The position numbers were made by a program, and so were the translations under genes. Shown here piece by piece: positions 1 through 5,578 of a stretch of DNA of 5,578 nucleotides. This DNA comes from Gammaproteobacteria bacterium. GTDB lineage: Bacteria; Pseudomonadota; Gammaproteobacteria; Chromatiales; Chromatiaceae. Where the stretch lies: assembly GCA_024277555.1 (NCBI GenBank), contig JAJRUY010000020.1, positions 1 to 5,578 on the forward strand, given 5' to 3'. Position 1 is the stretch's first letter; every line of letters begins with the position of its first letter. The notes beneath the pieces are model-generated. The model had not been told where the DNA came from and made no database searches. It saw only the letters and a list, made by a program, of their open reading frames with translations.

Positions 1-705
1 CTAGGGGTTATTGCTGTATCGGGAATGATTGTCCTTGCGGGCTGTACGGATCCTTCTGATCCGAATCGAAAAACCAAAACCGGTGCAATTGTCGGAGCTG
101 TAGCCGGGGCTGTCATCGGGCACCAGCTAGACCACAAGAGCGGGGCCTATGTGGGGGCGGCTCTGGGCGCGCTTGCAGGCAGCGGTGTTGGATATTACAT
201 GGACGAGCAGCAAAGGGAACTGGAAGAACAGTTGGCCCGGGAGCAGCGGGAACATGAACTGGAAATTCAGCGCATGCAAGATGACAGCCTGAAGCTGACG
301 CTGGACAGCGAGGTTTCTTTCGATTTTGACAGCGCCGTCATCAAACACGGATTTCAGGGAACCCTGGGCAAGCTTGCCAGCATTATCCAGAAGTATGACA
401 AGACCGTCATTCACGTGGTCGGGCATACGGATAGCGTTGGTTCGGATGAGTACAACCAGCGGCTTTCCGAGCGCCGCGCCCGGGCGGTAGGTGAATACCT
501 CATGCGTCAGGGAGTGCAGGCGTCCAGAGTGCAGATGGAAGGGCGAGGTGAAACCCAGCCCCGGGCCAGCAATGCCACAGAGGCAGGGCGACAGCTCAAC
601 CGGCGGGTGGAGATCTATTTGAAGCCGATTGTCGAAGGGCAGGAAAACCGTGCCTATGAGCGTCCTGCCGCCGATGCTCCCGGCACTCCTTCTCGATATT
701 ACTGA
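1..705 (+). CDS. OmpA-family outer-membrane lipoprotein with glycine zipper (5' partial)
   Basis: This is a probable outer-membrane lipoprotein that anchors to peptidoglycan. The frame is open from base 1. The ATG at 25 leaves only six residues before the lipobox LAGC (Cys codon 43-45), too short for a signal peptide, and the hydrophobic stretch LGVIAVSGMIVLAGC begins upstream of it, so the true start lies before the window. Counting the lipid-bearing Cys as 1, residues about 14-52 are a Gly/Ala-rich glycine-zipper segment, 55-79 a charged probable coiled coil, and 85-194 an OmpA C-terminal domain. The domain has the motif GHTDSVGSDEYNQRLSERRA; Asp130 and Arg145 align with the diaminopimelate-contacting Asp271 and Arg286 of E. 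coli OmpA. Residue +2 is Thr, not Asp, which fits Lol sorting to the outer membrane. A Pro-rich tail ends in RYY. The architecture resembles YiaD-type lipoproteins. The family call is firm; the exact orthologue is not. Confidence 0.9.
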   Translation, partial: LGVIAVSGMIVLAGCTDPSDPNRKTKTGAIVGAVAGAVIGHQLDHKSGAYVGAALGALAGSGVGYYMDEQQRELEEQLAREQREHELEIQRMQDDSLKLTLDSEVSFDFDSAVIKHGFQGTLGKLASIIQKYDKTVIHVVGHTDSVGSDEYNQRLSERRARAVGEYLMRQGVQASRVQMEGRGETQPRASNATEAGRQLNRRVEIYLKPIVEGQENRAYERPAADAPGTPSRYY

Positions 706-723
706 ATAACCCGCATTTCTCAC

Positions 724-738
724 CGGGCCGGAAGCCCG
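724..738 (+). other. Small hairpin after the lipoprotein gene
   Basis: CGGGC (724-728) and GCCCG (734-738) form a perfect 5-bp stem around the loop CGGAA, 18 bases after the lipoprotein stop codon. An A-run rather than a T-run follows, so this is not a canonical intrinsic terminator. It may be a weak 3'-end structure or chance. Confidence 0.3.
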
Positions 739-776
739 TTATGGAAAAAAATTGATGATTAAGTCTGTTACCAATA

Positions 777-886
777 GGGTACCTCGAAAAATCGTCATTC
801 CGGCGGAAGCCGGAATCCATAACTTGCTGATTTATCTGGACCCCGGCTTTCGCCGGGGTGACGAAAACGAATTATTCGAGGTTCCC
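777..886. repeat. MITE-like palindromic repeat with two internal hairpins
   Basis: The outer arms 777-788 (GGGTACCTCGAA) and 875-886 (TTCGAGGTTCCC) are inverted repeats matching at 11 of 12 positions. Inside, 793-819 and 837-863 are a second, longer inverted pair: of 27 pairs, 22 are Watson-Crick, 3 are G:T and 2 are A.C mismatches. Each inner arm is also a perfect 8-bp hairpin: 797-804 with 809-816 (loop GGAA) and 840-847 with 852-859 (loop TTTC). The direct repeat CCAATA occurs at 771-776 and 885-890, or AATA at 773-776 and 887-890 if the element ends at 777 and 886, which suggests a target duplication. The core ATTCCGGC-N4-GCCGGAAT has the 20-bp ATTCC...GGAAT shape of dispersed repeats such as the dRS3 repeats of Neisseria. 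It encodes no protein, so any mobility would depend on a transposase elsewhere. Copy number cannot be judged from one window. Confidence 0.75.
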
Positions 887-976
887 AATAATCAGATAAT
901 TGCCAATATCTTCACCCTGTCCTGTTCGGGTTTCCGCCCAATCTGGCGGCGCAGTTTGCCTGATCGACCGGAATTC

Positions 977-1005
977 CCGACCCCCGGTGAGAAAAGCGGG
1001 ATAAT
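977..1005 (+). promoter_or_regulatory. Weak candidate sigma-70 promoter for msrPQ
   Basis: GATAAT at 1000-1005 matches the -10 consensus at 5 of 6 positions. The hexamer 17 bp upstream (977-982, CCGACC) matches the -35 consensus at only 3 of 6. Transcription would start near 1012, about 30 bases before the msrP ATG. The weak -35 suggests an activator, another sigma factor, or a promoter elsewhere. No HprR-type operator could be recognised. Confidence 0.25.
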
Positions 1006-1026
1006 GACTTTGGAAAGTTTTGAGTT

Positions 1027-1030
1027 GGAG
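1027..1030 (+). promoter_or_regulatory. Ribosome binding site for msrP
   Basis: GGAG lies 10 bases before the ATG at 1041. This favours the ATG over the in-frame TTG at 1020, which would place the site inside the gene. A GAGG at 1036-1039 is too close to the ATG to serve. Confidence 0.5.
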
Positions 1031-1040
1031 ATATAGAGGC

Positions 1041-2009
1041 ATGGGGTTGTATCGCTACGGGCGGATAAAGCCCTCTGAAATAACAGATCGGCAAGTCTGG
1101 CTGAAGCGTCGGCAGCTGATAAAGGCAGGCATGGCGGCTGGCGCCGGACTGTTGCTGGGTGGCATGAACGGACAGGCTGTGGCTGCCCTTGCCGGGCCAG
1201 GGAAAAACCGGAAAATTTCTTTGGCGGGAGAAAGCACTTATGGCAGTGATCTTGTGCCAACGGAATATGAGCACATCACCACCTACAACAATTTCTATGA
1301 ACTTGGCTACGGAAAGGAAGCTCCGGCGGAAAATGCCGCCGCACTCAAAACCCGCCCCTGGAGTATCAAGGTGTCGGGAGAGTGCGCCAGGCCTGGCGTC
1401 ATGGATATAGAGGATATTCTGAAGCTGGATCAGGAGGAGCGTATTTATCGCTTTCGTTGTGTGGAGGCCTGGGCGATGGTGGTGCCTTGGGCGGGCTTTC
1501 CCCTTGGGGCGTTTCTGAAGCGTTTTCAACCCACATCAAAGGCAAAATATGTGGAGTTTGAGACCCTTTACGATCCGCAGCATTTGCCCGGACAGAAGCG
1601 CACGGTGCTGGACTGGCCCTACCGTGAAGGTTTGCGTATCGATGAGGCCATACATCCTCTGGCGTTCATGGCTACCGGGCTGTATGGCGAAGTATTACCG
1701 GGGCAGAATGGTGCGCCCCTGCGTCTGGTGGTTCCCTGGAAATACGGCTTCAAGAATATTAAATCCATCGTATCCATCCGCTTTGTCGAGAAGCAGCCAG
1801 TGAACAGCTGGCAGGCCACTGCTGCAAATGAATATGGTTTCTATGCCAATGTGAATCCGGATGTGCCTCATCCCCGCTGGAGTCAGAAGCGCCATCGTGT
1901 TCTGGGCAAGGGGGTCTTTGGCAGCAAGGAAGATACCTTGTTGTTCAATGGTTATGCACAAGAGGTGGCCGGCCTGTACTCAGGGATGGATCTGCGCAAG
2001 TATTTCTGA
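1041..2009 (+). CDS. msrP: Protein-methionine-sulfoxide reductase, molybdopterin catalytic subunit MsrP
   Basis: This is the periplasmic molybdenum enzyme that reduces methionine sulfoxide in oxidised envelope proteins (formerly YedY). The 322-residue product matches E. coli MsrP (about 334) throughout. The N-terminus is a Tat signal: LKRRQLIKAG with Arg23-Arg24, an Ala/Gly/Leu-rich core, and likely cleavage after AVA (residues 46-48). Family blocks follow in order: YNNFYELG (82-89); EERIYRFRCVEAWAMVVPW (132-150), with Cys140 as the expected molybdenum ligand; QNGAPLRLVVPWKYGFKNIKS (222-242); EYGFYANVNP (264-273); HPRWSQ (277-282); and LLFNGY (300-305). The ATG at 1041 is preferred to the TTG at 1020 because of RBS spacing and because the protein then begins just before the conserved IKPSEIT segment. 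Its TGA overlaps the msrQ ATG by one base, so the two are translationally coupled. No residue of note is missing. Confidence 0.96.
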   Translation: MGLYRYGRIKPSEITDRQVWLKRRQLIKAGMAAGAGLLLGGMNGQAVAALAGPGKNRKISLAGESTYGSDLVPTEYEHITTYNNFYELGYGKEAPAENAAALKTRPWSIKVSGECARPGVMDIEDILKLDQEERIYRFRCVEAWAMVVPWAGFPLGAFLKRFQPTSKAKYVEFETLYDPQHLPGQKRTVLDWPYREGLRIDEAIHPLAFMATGLYGEVLPGQNGAPLRLVVPWKYGFKNIKSIVSIRFVEKQPVNSWQATAANEYGFYANVNPDVPHPRWSQKRHRVLGKGVFGSKEDTLLFNGYAQEVAGLYSGMDLRKYF

Positions 2010-2617
2010 TGATACAGTGGCGGATAACGGTTTTTCTGCTTTCCTTGTTGCCATTGGCAGCCATGATCTGGGGAGCTTTTCATGGCAATCTGGGTGCGAA
2101 TCCGGTTGAGGCTCTCAGCCACGAAAGCGGGAGCTGGGCCTTGCGTTTCCTGCTTGTCACGCTGGCCATAACGCCCTTGCGTCGCCTCACGGGCTGGCGC
2201 AGGTTGGGGCTATTGCGCCGTATGCTGGGGCTGTTCAGTTTTTTCTATGCCTGTCTGCATTTTCTGGTTTGGTTGTGGTTGGATCAAGAGTTTGCCTGGG
2301 GAAGCATGCTGGCCGATATCGCCATGCGGCCTTACGTTACCGTGGGCTTTTTGTCTTTCCTGATTCTGACTATCCTGGCATTGACTTCGAACATGTTCAG
2401 CATGCGCCGCCTCGGGCTGCGCTGGAAAGGCTTGCACCGGCTGGTGTATGCGGCGGCCCTGCTTGCCATCCTGCATTTCATCTGGTTGGTGAAAGTTGAT
2501 TTGATGCAGCCGCTGATCTATCTGGGGATCTTTGTGTTGCTGATGCTGCTGAGGCTTCCCCGTAATGTGGTGATGAGAAAGCCCCGGCGTATAGTCAAGA
2601 AGCAGGTGGTGACATAG
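2009..2617 (+). CDS. msrQ: MsrQ, haem-binding membrane subunit of the MsrPQ system
   Basis: This is the inner-membrane b-type haem protein (formerly YedZ) that passes electrons from the quinone pool, or from a flavin reductase, to periplasmic MsrP. The 202-residue product compares with 211 in E. coli and belongs to the ferric-reductase-like transmembrane family. Hydrophobic segments lie roughly at residues 7-25, 44-57, 73-92, 110-127, 145-160 and 167-182. Family landmarks are LGANPVEAL (28-36), LLVTLAITPLRR (48-59), the RRMLGLFSF segment, RPYVTVGFLSF (107-117) and QPLIYLGI (167-174). His84, His143 and His156 align with the E. coli haem-ligand candidates His91, His151 and His164. The C-terminus is strongly basic, consistent with a cytoplasmic end. 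There is no Shine-Dalgarno sequence before its ATG, which overlaps the msrP stop as TGATG, so reinitiation after msrP is likely. It ends one base from the convergent ettA stop. Confidence 0.95.
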   Translation: MIQWRITVFLLSLLPLAAMIWGAFHGNLGANPVEALSHESGSWALRFLLVTLAITPLRRLTGWRRLGLLRRMLGLFSFFYACLHFLVWLWLDQEFAWGSMLADIAMRPYVTVGFLSFLILTILALTSNMFSMRRLGLRWKGLHRLVYAAALLAILHFIWLVKVDLMQPLIYLGIFVLLMLLRLPRNVVMRKPRRIVKKQVVT

Positions 2618-2618
2618 C

Positions 2619-4286
2619 TCAGGCATCAATGCGCCGGTATTTGATGCGATGGGGCTGGTCGGCGGCCTCGCCCAGGCGGCGCTTCCGGTCTGCCTCGTAG
2701 TCTTCATAGTTGCCCTCAAACCAGACCACCTTTGAGTCGCCTTCAAAGGCAAGAATGTGGGTGGCGATACGATCCAGGAACCAGCGATCGTGGGAAATGA
2801 CCACGGAGCAGCCGGGGAAAGTGAGTAGCGCCTCTTCCAGGGCGCGCAGAGTTTCCACATCCAGGTCGTTGGTTGGTTCATCCAGCAGCAATACATTGCC
2901 CCCGGAACGCAGCAGCTTTGCCAGATGCACCCGGTTGCGTTCGCCTCCGGAGAGATCACCAACCCGTTTTTGTTGATCCGAGCCACGAAAGTTGAAATGC
3001 CCCACATAGGCGCGAGACGGCATTTCAAAGCGCCCGACGATGATAATGTCCTGGCCGTCGGAGATCTCCTCCCATACGGTTTTGTCATCACTGAGGCTGT
3101 CGCGACTTTGATCCACATAGGCCATCTGTACCGTTTGCCCGATGCGCAACTCGCCGGAATCGGGTTGCTCCTGCCCGGTAATCATGCGGAACAAGGTGGT
3201 TTTTCCAGCACCATTGGGGCCGATGATGCCCACGATGCCGCCTGGCGGAAGGTTGAAGCTGAGGTCTTCGAACAGCAGTCGGTTGCCATAGGATTTGGCC
3301 AGCTCTTTGGCTTCGATGACCAGATCCCCCAGGCGCTCGCCGGGGGGAATATAGATCTCATTGGTTTCGTTGCGCTTCTGGAATTCCTGGCTTTGCAATT
3401 CGTCGAAACGCTGCAGGCGCGCTTTGGATTTCGCCTGGCGGCCCTTGGGGTTGGAGCGCACCCATTCCAGTTCCTTTTTCATCGCTTTGATGCGGGAGGA
3501 CTCCTGTTTGGCTTCCTGCTCCAGGCGGGCTTCCTTTTGTTCCAGCCAGGAGGAGTAATTGCCTTCCCAGGGAATGCCGTGGCCGCGATCCAGCTCCAGA
3601 ATCCAGCCGGCAACATTGTCCAGGAAATAACGGTCATGGGTAACGGCAACCACGGTGCCGCTGTATTCGTGGAGAAAGCGCTCCAGCCAGGCGATGGATT
3701 CGGTGTCCAGGTGGTTGGTGGGTTCGTCCAGCAACAGCATGTCCGGCTTGGATAGCAACAGCTTGCACAGTGCCACGCGGCGGCGCTCGCCACCGGACAG
3801 CTTGCTTACATCTGCATCCCATGACGGCAGGCGTAGCGCCTCTGCGGCTACCTCCAGCTGGCGTTCCATCTGGTGGCCATCCGCCGCCTGCACGATGTTT
3901 TCCAGCTCTGCCTGGCGTTTTGCCAGAGCATCGAAGTCTGCATCAGGTTCGGCATAGGCGGCATACACCTTATCCAATTCATCCATTGCGTCCTTTATTT
4001 CACTCAGAGCCTCTTCGATATTGCCGCGAACATCCTTGCTTTCGTCCAGCTGAGGCTCCTGGGGAAGAAAGCCCACACGGATGCCGATTTGTGGACGGGC
4101 CTCGCCGTCGAAGTCTTCATCCAGCCCTGCCATGATGCGCAGCAAGGTGGATTTTCCGGATCCGTTCAGACCCAGCATGCCGATTTTTGCTCCGGGGAAA
4201 AAGGACAGGGAAATGTCGCGCAAAATAGTGCGTTTGGGCGGCACAGTCTTGCTGACGCGATTCATGGTGAAGATATATTGGGCCAT
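2619..4286 (-). CDS. ettA: Energy-dependent translational throttle protein EttA (ABC-F ATPase)
   Basis: This cytoplasmic ABC-F protein binds the ribosomal E site and gates entry into elongation according to the ATP/ADP ratio. The 555 residues equal the length of E. coli EttA. The first nucleotide-binding domain has Walker A GLNGSGKST (39-47), signature LSGGE (163-167), Walker B LLLDEPTNHLD (184-194) with catalytic Glu188, and switch His217. An arm insertion at about 95-140 is the part that contacts the L1 stalk in EttA. The charged linker between domains covers about 242-322. The second domain has Walker A GPNGAGKTT (356-364), signature LSGGE (445-449), LLLDEPTNDLD (466-476) with Glu470, and His499. 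Glu188 and Glu470 carry the E. coli numbers, with no net gaps. There are no membrane segments, so it is not a transporter. It follows folD by 29 bp with no terminator between. AAGAGA upstream is only a weak ribosome site. Uup is excluded because it is longer, with an extra C-terminal coiled coil. Confidence 0.96.
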   Translation of the reverse strand: MAQYIFTMNRVSKTVPPKRTILRDISLSFFPGAKIGMLGLNGSGKSTLLRIMAGLDEDFDGEARPQIGIRVGFLPQEPQLDESKDVRGNIEEALSEIKDAMDELDKVYAAYAEPDADFDALAKRQAELENIVQAADGHQMERQLEVAAEALRLPSWDADVSKLSGGERRRVALCKLLLSKPDMLLLDEPTNHLDTESIAWLERFLHEYSGTVVAVTHDRYFLDNVAGWILELDRGHGIPWEGNYSSWLEQKEARLEQEAKQESSRIKAMKKELEWVRSNPKGRQAKSKARLQRFDELQSQEFQKRNETNEIYIPPGERLGDLVIEAKELAKSYGNRLLFEDLSFNLPPGGIVGIIGPNGAGKTTLFRMITGQEQPDSGELRIGQTVQMAYVDQSRDSLSDDKTVWEEISDGQDIIIVGRFEMPSRAYVGHFNFRGSDQQKRVGDLSGGERNRVHLAKLLRSGGNVLLLDEPTNDLDVETLRALEEALLTFPGCSVVISHDRWFLDRIATHILAFEGDSKVVWFEGNYEDYEADRKRRLGEAADQPHRIKYRRIDA

Positions 4287-4315
4287 GCTGGGATCTCTTT
4301 TTAGGTGAATGGCGT

Positions 4316-5176
4316 TTATTTTGCTGCAGTATGCAGTTTCGTGGCTTGCAGGGTGTTTTCCAGCAAGGTGGCGATGGTCATCGGGCCTACGCCGCCGGGT
4401 ACCGGGGTAATCCAGCTTGCTACTTTACTGGCAGAGGCAAAGTCTACATCACCGCAGAGTTTGCCATCTTCCTGACGGTTGATGCCTACATCGATGACTG
4501 TGGCTCCAGGCTGTATCCAGTTGCCCTGTACGAAACCGGGCCGGCCTACGGCGGAGACCACGATATCGGCAGCGCGAATCTTGTCGCTGAGGTTTTTGGT
4601 GCGGCTGTGGCAAACAGTGATGGTGCAACGCGCCATGAGCAGTTCCAGCGCCATCGGGCGCCCGACGATATTGGATTGCCCGATGATGACGGCGTCCTTG
4701 CCCGCCAGTTCCATGCCGGTGTACTCAAGCATGGTCATTATGCCTTTGGGAGTGCAGGGGCGCAGCAAAGGCATGCGCAGAGCCAAGCGGCCAAAATTGT
4801 AAGGATGAAATCCATCTACATCCTTGGTTGGCAGGATACGTTCAATGATGGTTTCTTCATCAATCTGATCAGGGAGGGGAAGCTGCACCAGTATCCCGTC
4901 GATCTCTTCCCGCCGGTTGAGTTCATCGATCAGAGCGAGGAGACTGGATTCTTTGGTGTCGGGCTCCAGCCGGATGAGTTCGGAAAGGAAACCGACTTCT
5001 TCGCAGGCTTTTTGCTTGTTGCGCACATATACCTGGGATGCGGGATCGTCACCCACCAGAATAACCGCCAGCCCGGGAGGGCGCTGCCCGCTGCCAGTAA
5101 TGACGGTAACTTCCTGCTGTATGGTGTTGCGCAGGTTTGCGGCAATGGCTTTGCCATCAAGGATTTGTGCACTCAT
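4316..5176 (-). CDS. folD: Bifunctional methylenetetrahydrofolate dehydrogenase / methenyltetrahydrofolate cyclohydrolase FolD
   Basis: FolD oxidises 5,10-methylene-THF to methenyl-THF with NADP+, then hydrolyses it to 10-formyl-THF, supplying one-carbon units for purines and initiator fMet-tRNA. The product has 286 residues, close to the E. coli protein. The N-terminal catalytic domain shows PGLAVILVGDDPASQVYVRNK with Tyr50 and the catalytic Lys54, KACEEVGF, DGILVQLPLP with Gln98, and KDVDGFHPYN with Asp121. The Rossmann domain has the NADP-binding loop GQSNIVGRP (166-174), then HSRTKNL (190-196) and GDVDF (242-246), and ends with TPVPGGVGPMT (257-267) before ENTLQAT. The ATG at 5176 gives the normal family N-terminus (xxAxILDGKxIA); the ribosome site before it is poor. 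A clear promoter lies 37-65 bp upstream. It leads the probable folD-ettA transcription unit, which would tie fMet supply to translation control, though this may be coincidence. Confidence 0.97.
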   Translation of the reverse strand: MSAQILDGKAIAANLRNTIQQEVTVITGSGQRPPGLAVILVGDDPASQVYVRNKQKACEEVGFLSELIRLEPDTKESSLLALIDELNRREEIDGILVQLPLPDQIDEETIIERILPTKDVDGFHPYNFGRLALRMPLLRPCTPKGIMTMLEYTGMELAGKDAVIIGQSNIVGRPMALELLMARCTITVCHSRTKNLSDKIRAADIVVSAVGRPGFVQGNWIQPGATVIDVGINRQEDGKLCGDVDFASASKVASWITPVPGGVGPMTIATLLENTLQATKLHTAAK

Positions 5177-5212
5177 GTGTTGATTACCCGGCTCAGGCGC
5201 TGCAAAGCGGGG

Positions 5213-5241
5213 ATTTTAACCGTGTCGGGGCGATCTGCCAA
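5213..5241 (-). promoter_or_regulatory. Sigma-70 promoter for folD-ettA
   Basis: Read on the minus strand, TTGGCA (5241-5236) matches the -35 consensus at 5 of 6 positions and TAAAAT (5218-5213) matches the -10 at 5 of 6, separated by exactly 17 bp. Transcription would start near 5206, giving a leader of about 30 bases before the folD ATG at 5176. No operator was recognised. Confidence 0.65.
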
Positions 5242-5247
5242 AGGGTT

Positions 5248-5424
5248 TCATGTCATGCGGGCGGCGACAGCTGTGTGGAGGGTAAGGCATTCGCGGAACA
5301 GCGGCTGCCCTTTTCCGCCAGAAATGATCAGGCAGGGTTGTTTTCCGTTGGCAATGGCTGCCGCAACATCGACGATCCTGGCGGAATGAGCGAGTCTGTC
5401 TGAAAAAGAGGCCGGGTCGGGCAA
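5248..5424 (-). CDS. Doubtful small ORF between folD and tpiA (58 codons)
   Basis: I do not recognise this product. The frame opens at a TTG (5424-5422) just after two in-frame TAA codons and a TAT, and stops at 5248, seven bases before the folD -35 box in the folD direction. The 58-residue translation includes ARIVDVAAAIANGK, CLIISGGKGQPLF and HTAVAARMT: no transmembrane helix, three Cys residues (none in CXXC), and a mixture of G/C and other third bases not unlike the neighbouring genes. Against it: no Shine-Dalgarno sequence at a usable distance, a rare start codon, and a location in a stretch where both other-strand frames are also largely free of stops. It could be a small protein on the folD strand, a decayed gene end, or chance. 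Treat it as a hypothesis. Confidence 0.2.
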   Translation of the reverse strand: MPDPASFSDRLAHSARIVDVAAAIANGKQPCLIISGGKGQPLFRECLTLHTAVAARMT

Positions 5425-5461
5425 ATATTATTATTGATAATTCTGCTCCAGTTGGTAAACT
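5421..5461 (+). promoter_or_regulatory. Sigma-70 promoter for tpiA with AT-rich upstream element
   Basis: TTGATA (5434-5439) matches the -35 consensus at 5 of 6 positions. TAAACT (5456-5461) matches the -10 at 4 of 6, with a 16-bp spacer. Immediately upstream, 5423-5433 is an A/T-only run (AAATATTATTA) that could act as an UP element, as expected for a highly expressed glycolytic gene. Transcription would start near 5468, leaving a leader of about 60 bases. Confidence 0.5.
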
Positions 5462-5515
5462 ACGCGGCTTGATTTTTCCGGAACCCTCTGGATGGTTTTT
5501 CAGGGGATTTCATGC

Positions 5516-5520
5516 AGGAG
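5516..5520 (+). promoter_or_regulatory. Ribosome binding site for tpiA
   Basis: AGGAG ends 6 bases before the ATG at 5527, an ideal spacing, and supports that start. A second in-frame ATG at 5512 has its own AGGGGA at 5502-5507, but starting there would add five residues (MQEFI) not usual in the family. Confidence 0.75.
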
Positions 5521-5526
5521 TTCATT

Positions 5527-5578
5527 ATGCGTCAACCATTGGTAGCTGGAAACTGGAAGATGAATGGTTCACTGGCAA
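5527..5578 (+). CDS. tpiA: Triosephosphate isomerase (3' end outside window)
   Basis: Only the first 17 codons are inside the window. They read MRQPLVAGNWKMNGSLA, the characteristic TIM N-terminus (E. coli MRHPLVMGNWKLNGS), including the active-site pair Asn9 and Lys11 that binds the substrate phosphate and stabilises the enediolate. The enzyme interconverts dihydroxyacetone phosphate and glyceraldehyde 3-phosphate in the cytoplasm. It is transcribed divergently from folD. In many gammaproteobacteria tpiA is followed by secG, which can be checked beyond this window. Although only a short piece is seen, the motif is diagnostic. Confidence 0.93.
   Translation, partial: MRQPLVAGNWKMNGSLA

Noticed and set aside
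596..820. 74-codon minus-strand ORF beginning MDSGFRRNDD
   Set aside because: The start is the other strand of the same repeat, a common source of false gene calls, and the rest is antisense to the lipoprotein gene.
934..949. CCGCC/GGCGG hairpin with a 6-base loop before msrP
   Set aside because: A 5-bp stem with no T-run and no neighbouring partner structure; insufficient for a terminator or riboswitch.
944..959. Sigma-54-like promoter TGGC...TTGC before msrP
   Set aside because: The GG and GC doublets are 11 bp apart, whereas the required spacing is 10 bp. The -24 half also lacks the usual CAC.
752..1036. 94-codon plus-strand ORF in the intergenic region
   Set aside because: Much of it is translation of the palindromic repeat, giving the familiar spurious strings IPAEAGIH and DPGFRRGD. 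It has no family features and runs into the msrP leader.
1020..1040. TTG at 1020 as the msrP start
   Set aside because: It would add seven residues of no family significance and put the GGAG inside the gene; the ATG at 1041 fits better.
2210..3118. 302-codon minus-strand ORF crossing the msrQ-ettA junction
   Set aside because: It runs out of frame through ettA and antisense through msrQ, with His/Gln-rich low-complexity translation in the msrQ part.
2925..3755. 276-codon plus-strand ORF antisense to ettA
   Set aside because: A shadow of EttA codon usage; no domain features, and the sense frame is unambiguous.
4324..4336. CTGCA-GTA-TGCAG palindrome at the 3' end of folD
   Set aside because: It lies within coding sequence, has only a 3-base loop and no T-run, and is likely chance.
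4331..5389. 352-codon plus-strand ORF antisense to folD
   Set aside because: Long and stop-free, but it lies opposite a gene with clear FolD motifs throughout. Its translation shows no recognisable domain and it has no ribosome site.

Overview
The window looks like ordinary chromosomal DNA of a gammaproteobacterium. MsrP, MsrQ, EttA and FolD all read like the Escherichia coli proteins along their full length, and the catalytic residues of EttA and FolD fall at the same residue numbers. The DNA is moderately GC-rich by eye. I cannot name a genus; a free-living lineage outside the Enterobacteriaceae is a guess based on the gene order.

Layout from left to right. At 1-705 (+) is the 3' part of a lipoprotein gene whose start lies before the window: lipobox, glycine-zipper segment, short coiled coil and a peptidoglycan-binding OmpA domain. 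At 706-1040 there is no gene; it holds a small hairpin after the lipoprotein gene and a roughly 110-bp MITE-like palindromic repeat (777-886), followed by the leader of the next operon. At 1041-2617 (+) is msrP-msrQ, overlapping by one base: the periplasmic molybdenum methionine sulfoxide reductase and its haem-containing membrane partner. At 2619-5176 (-) is folD followed by ettA, 29 bp apart and probably co-transcribed from a good sigma-70-type promoter at 5213-5241. The msrQ and ettA stop codons face each other with one base between them. At 5177-5526 is a divergent intergenic region with the folD and tpiA promoters and one doubtful 58-codon ORF. At 5527-5578 (+) is the first part of tpiA, cut by the window end.

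The genes form three unrelated functional groups: envelope maintenance and repair (OmpA-family lipoprotein, MsrPQ), translation and one-carbon metabolism (EttA, FolD), and glycolysis (TpiA). I see no defence system, CRISPR array, RNA gene, phage gene or toxin-antitoxin pair, and nothing that looks like an undescribed multi-gene system. The part most worth a second look is the 777-886 repeat, with terminal inverted repeats, flanking direct repeats and two hairpins that differ in a compensatory way. The one-base convergent junction and the small ORF between folD and tpiA follow.
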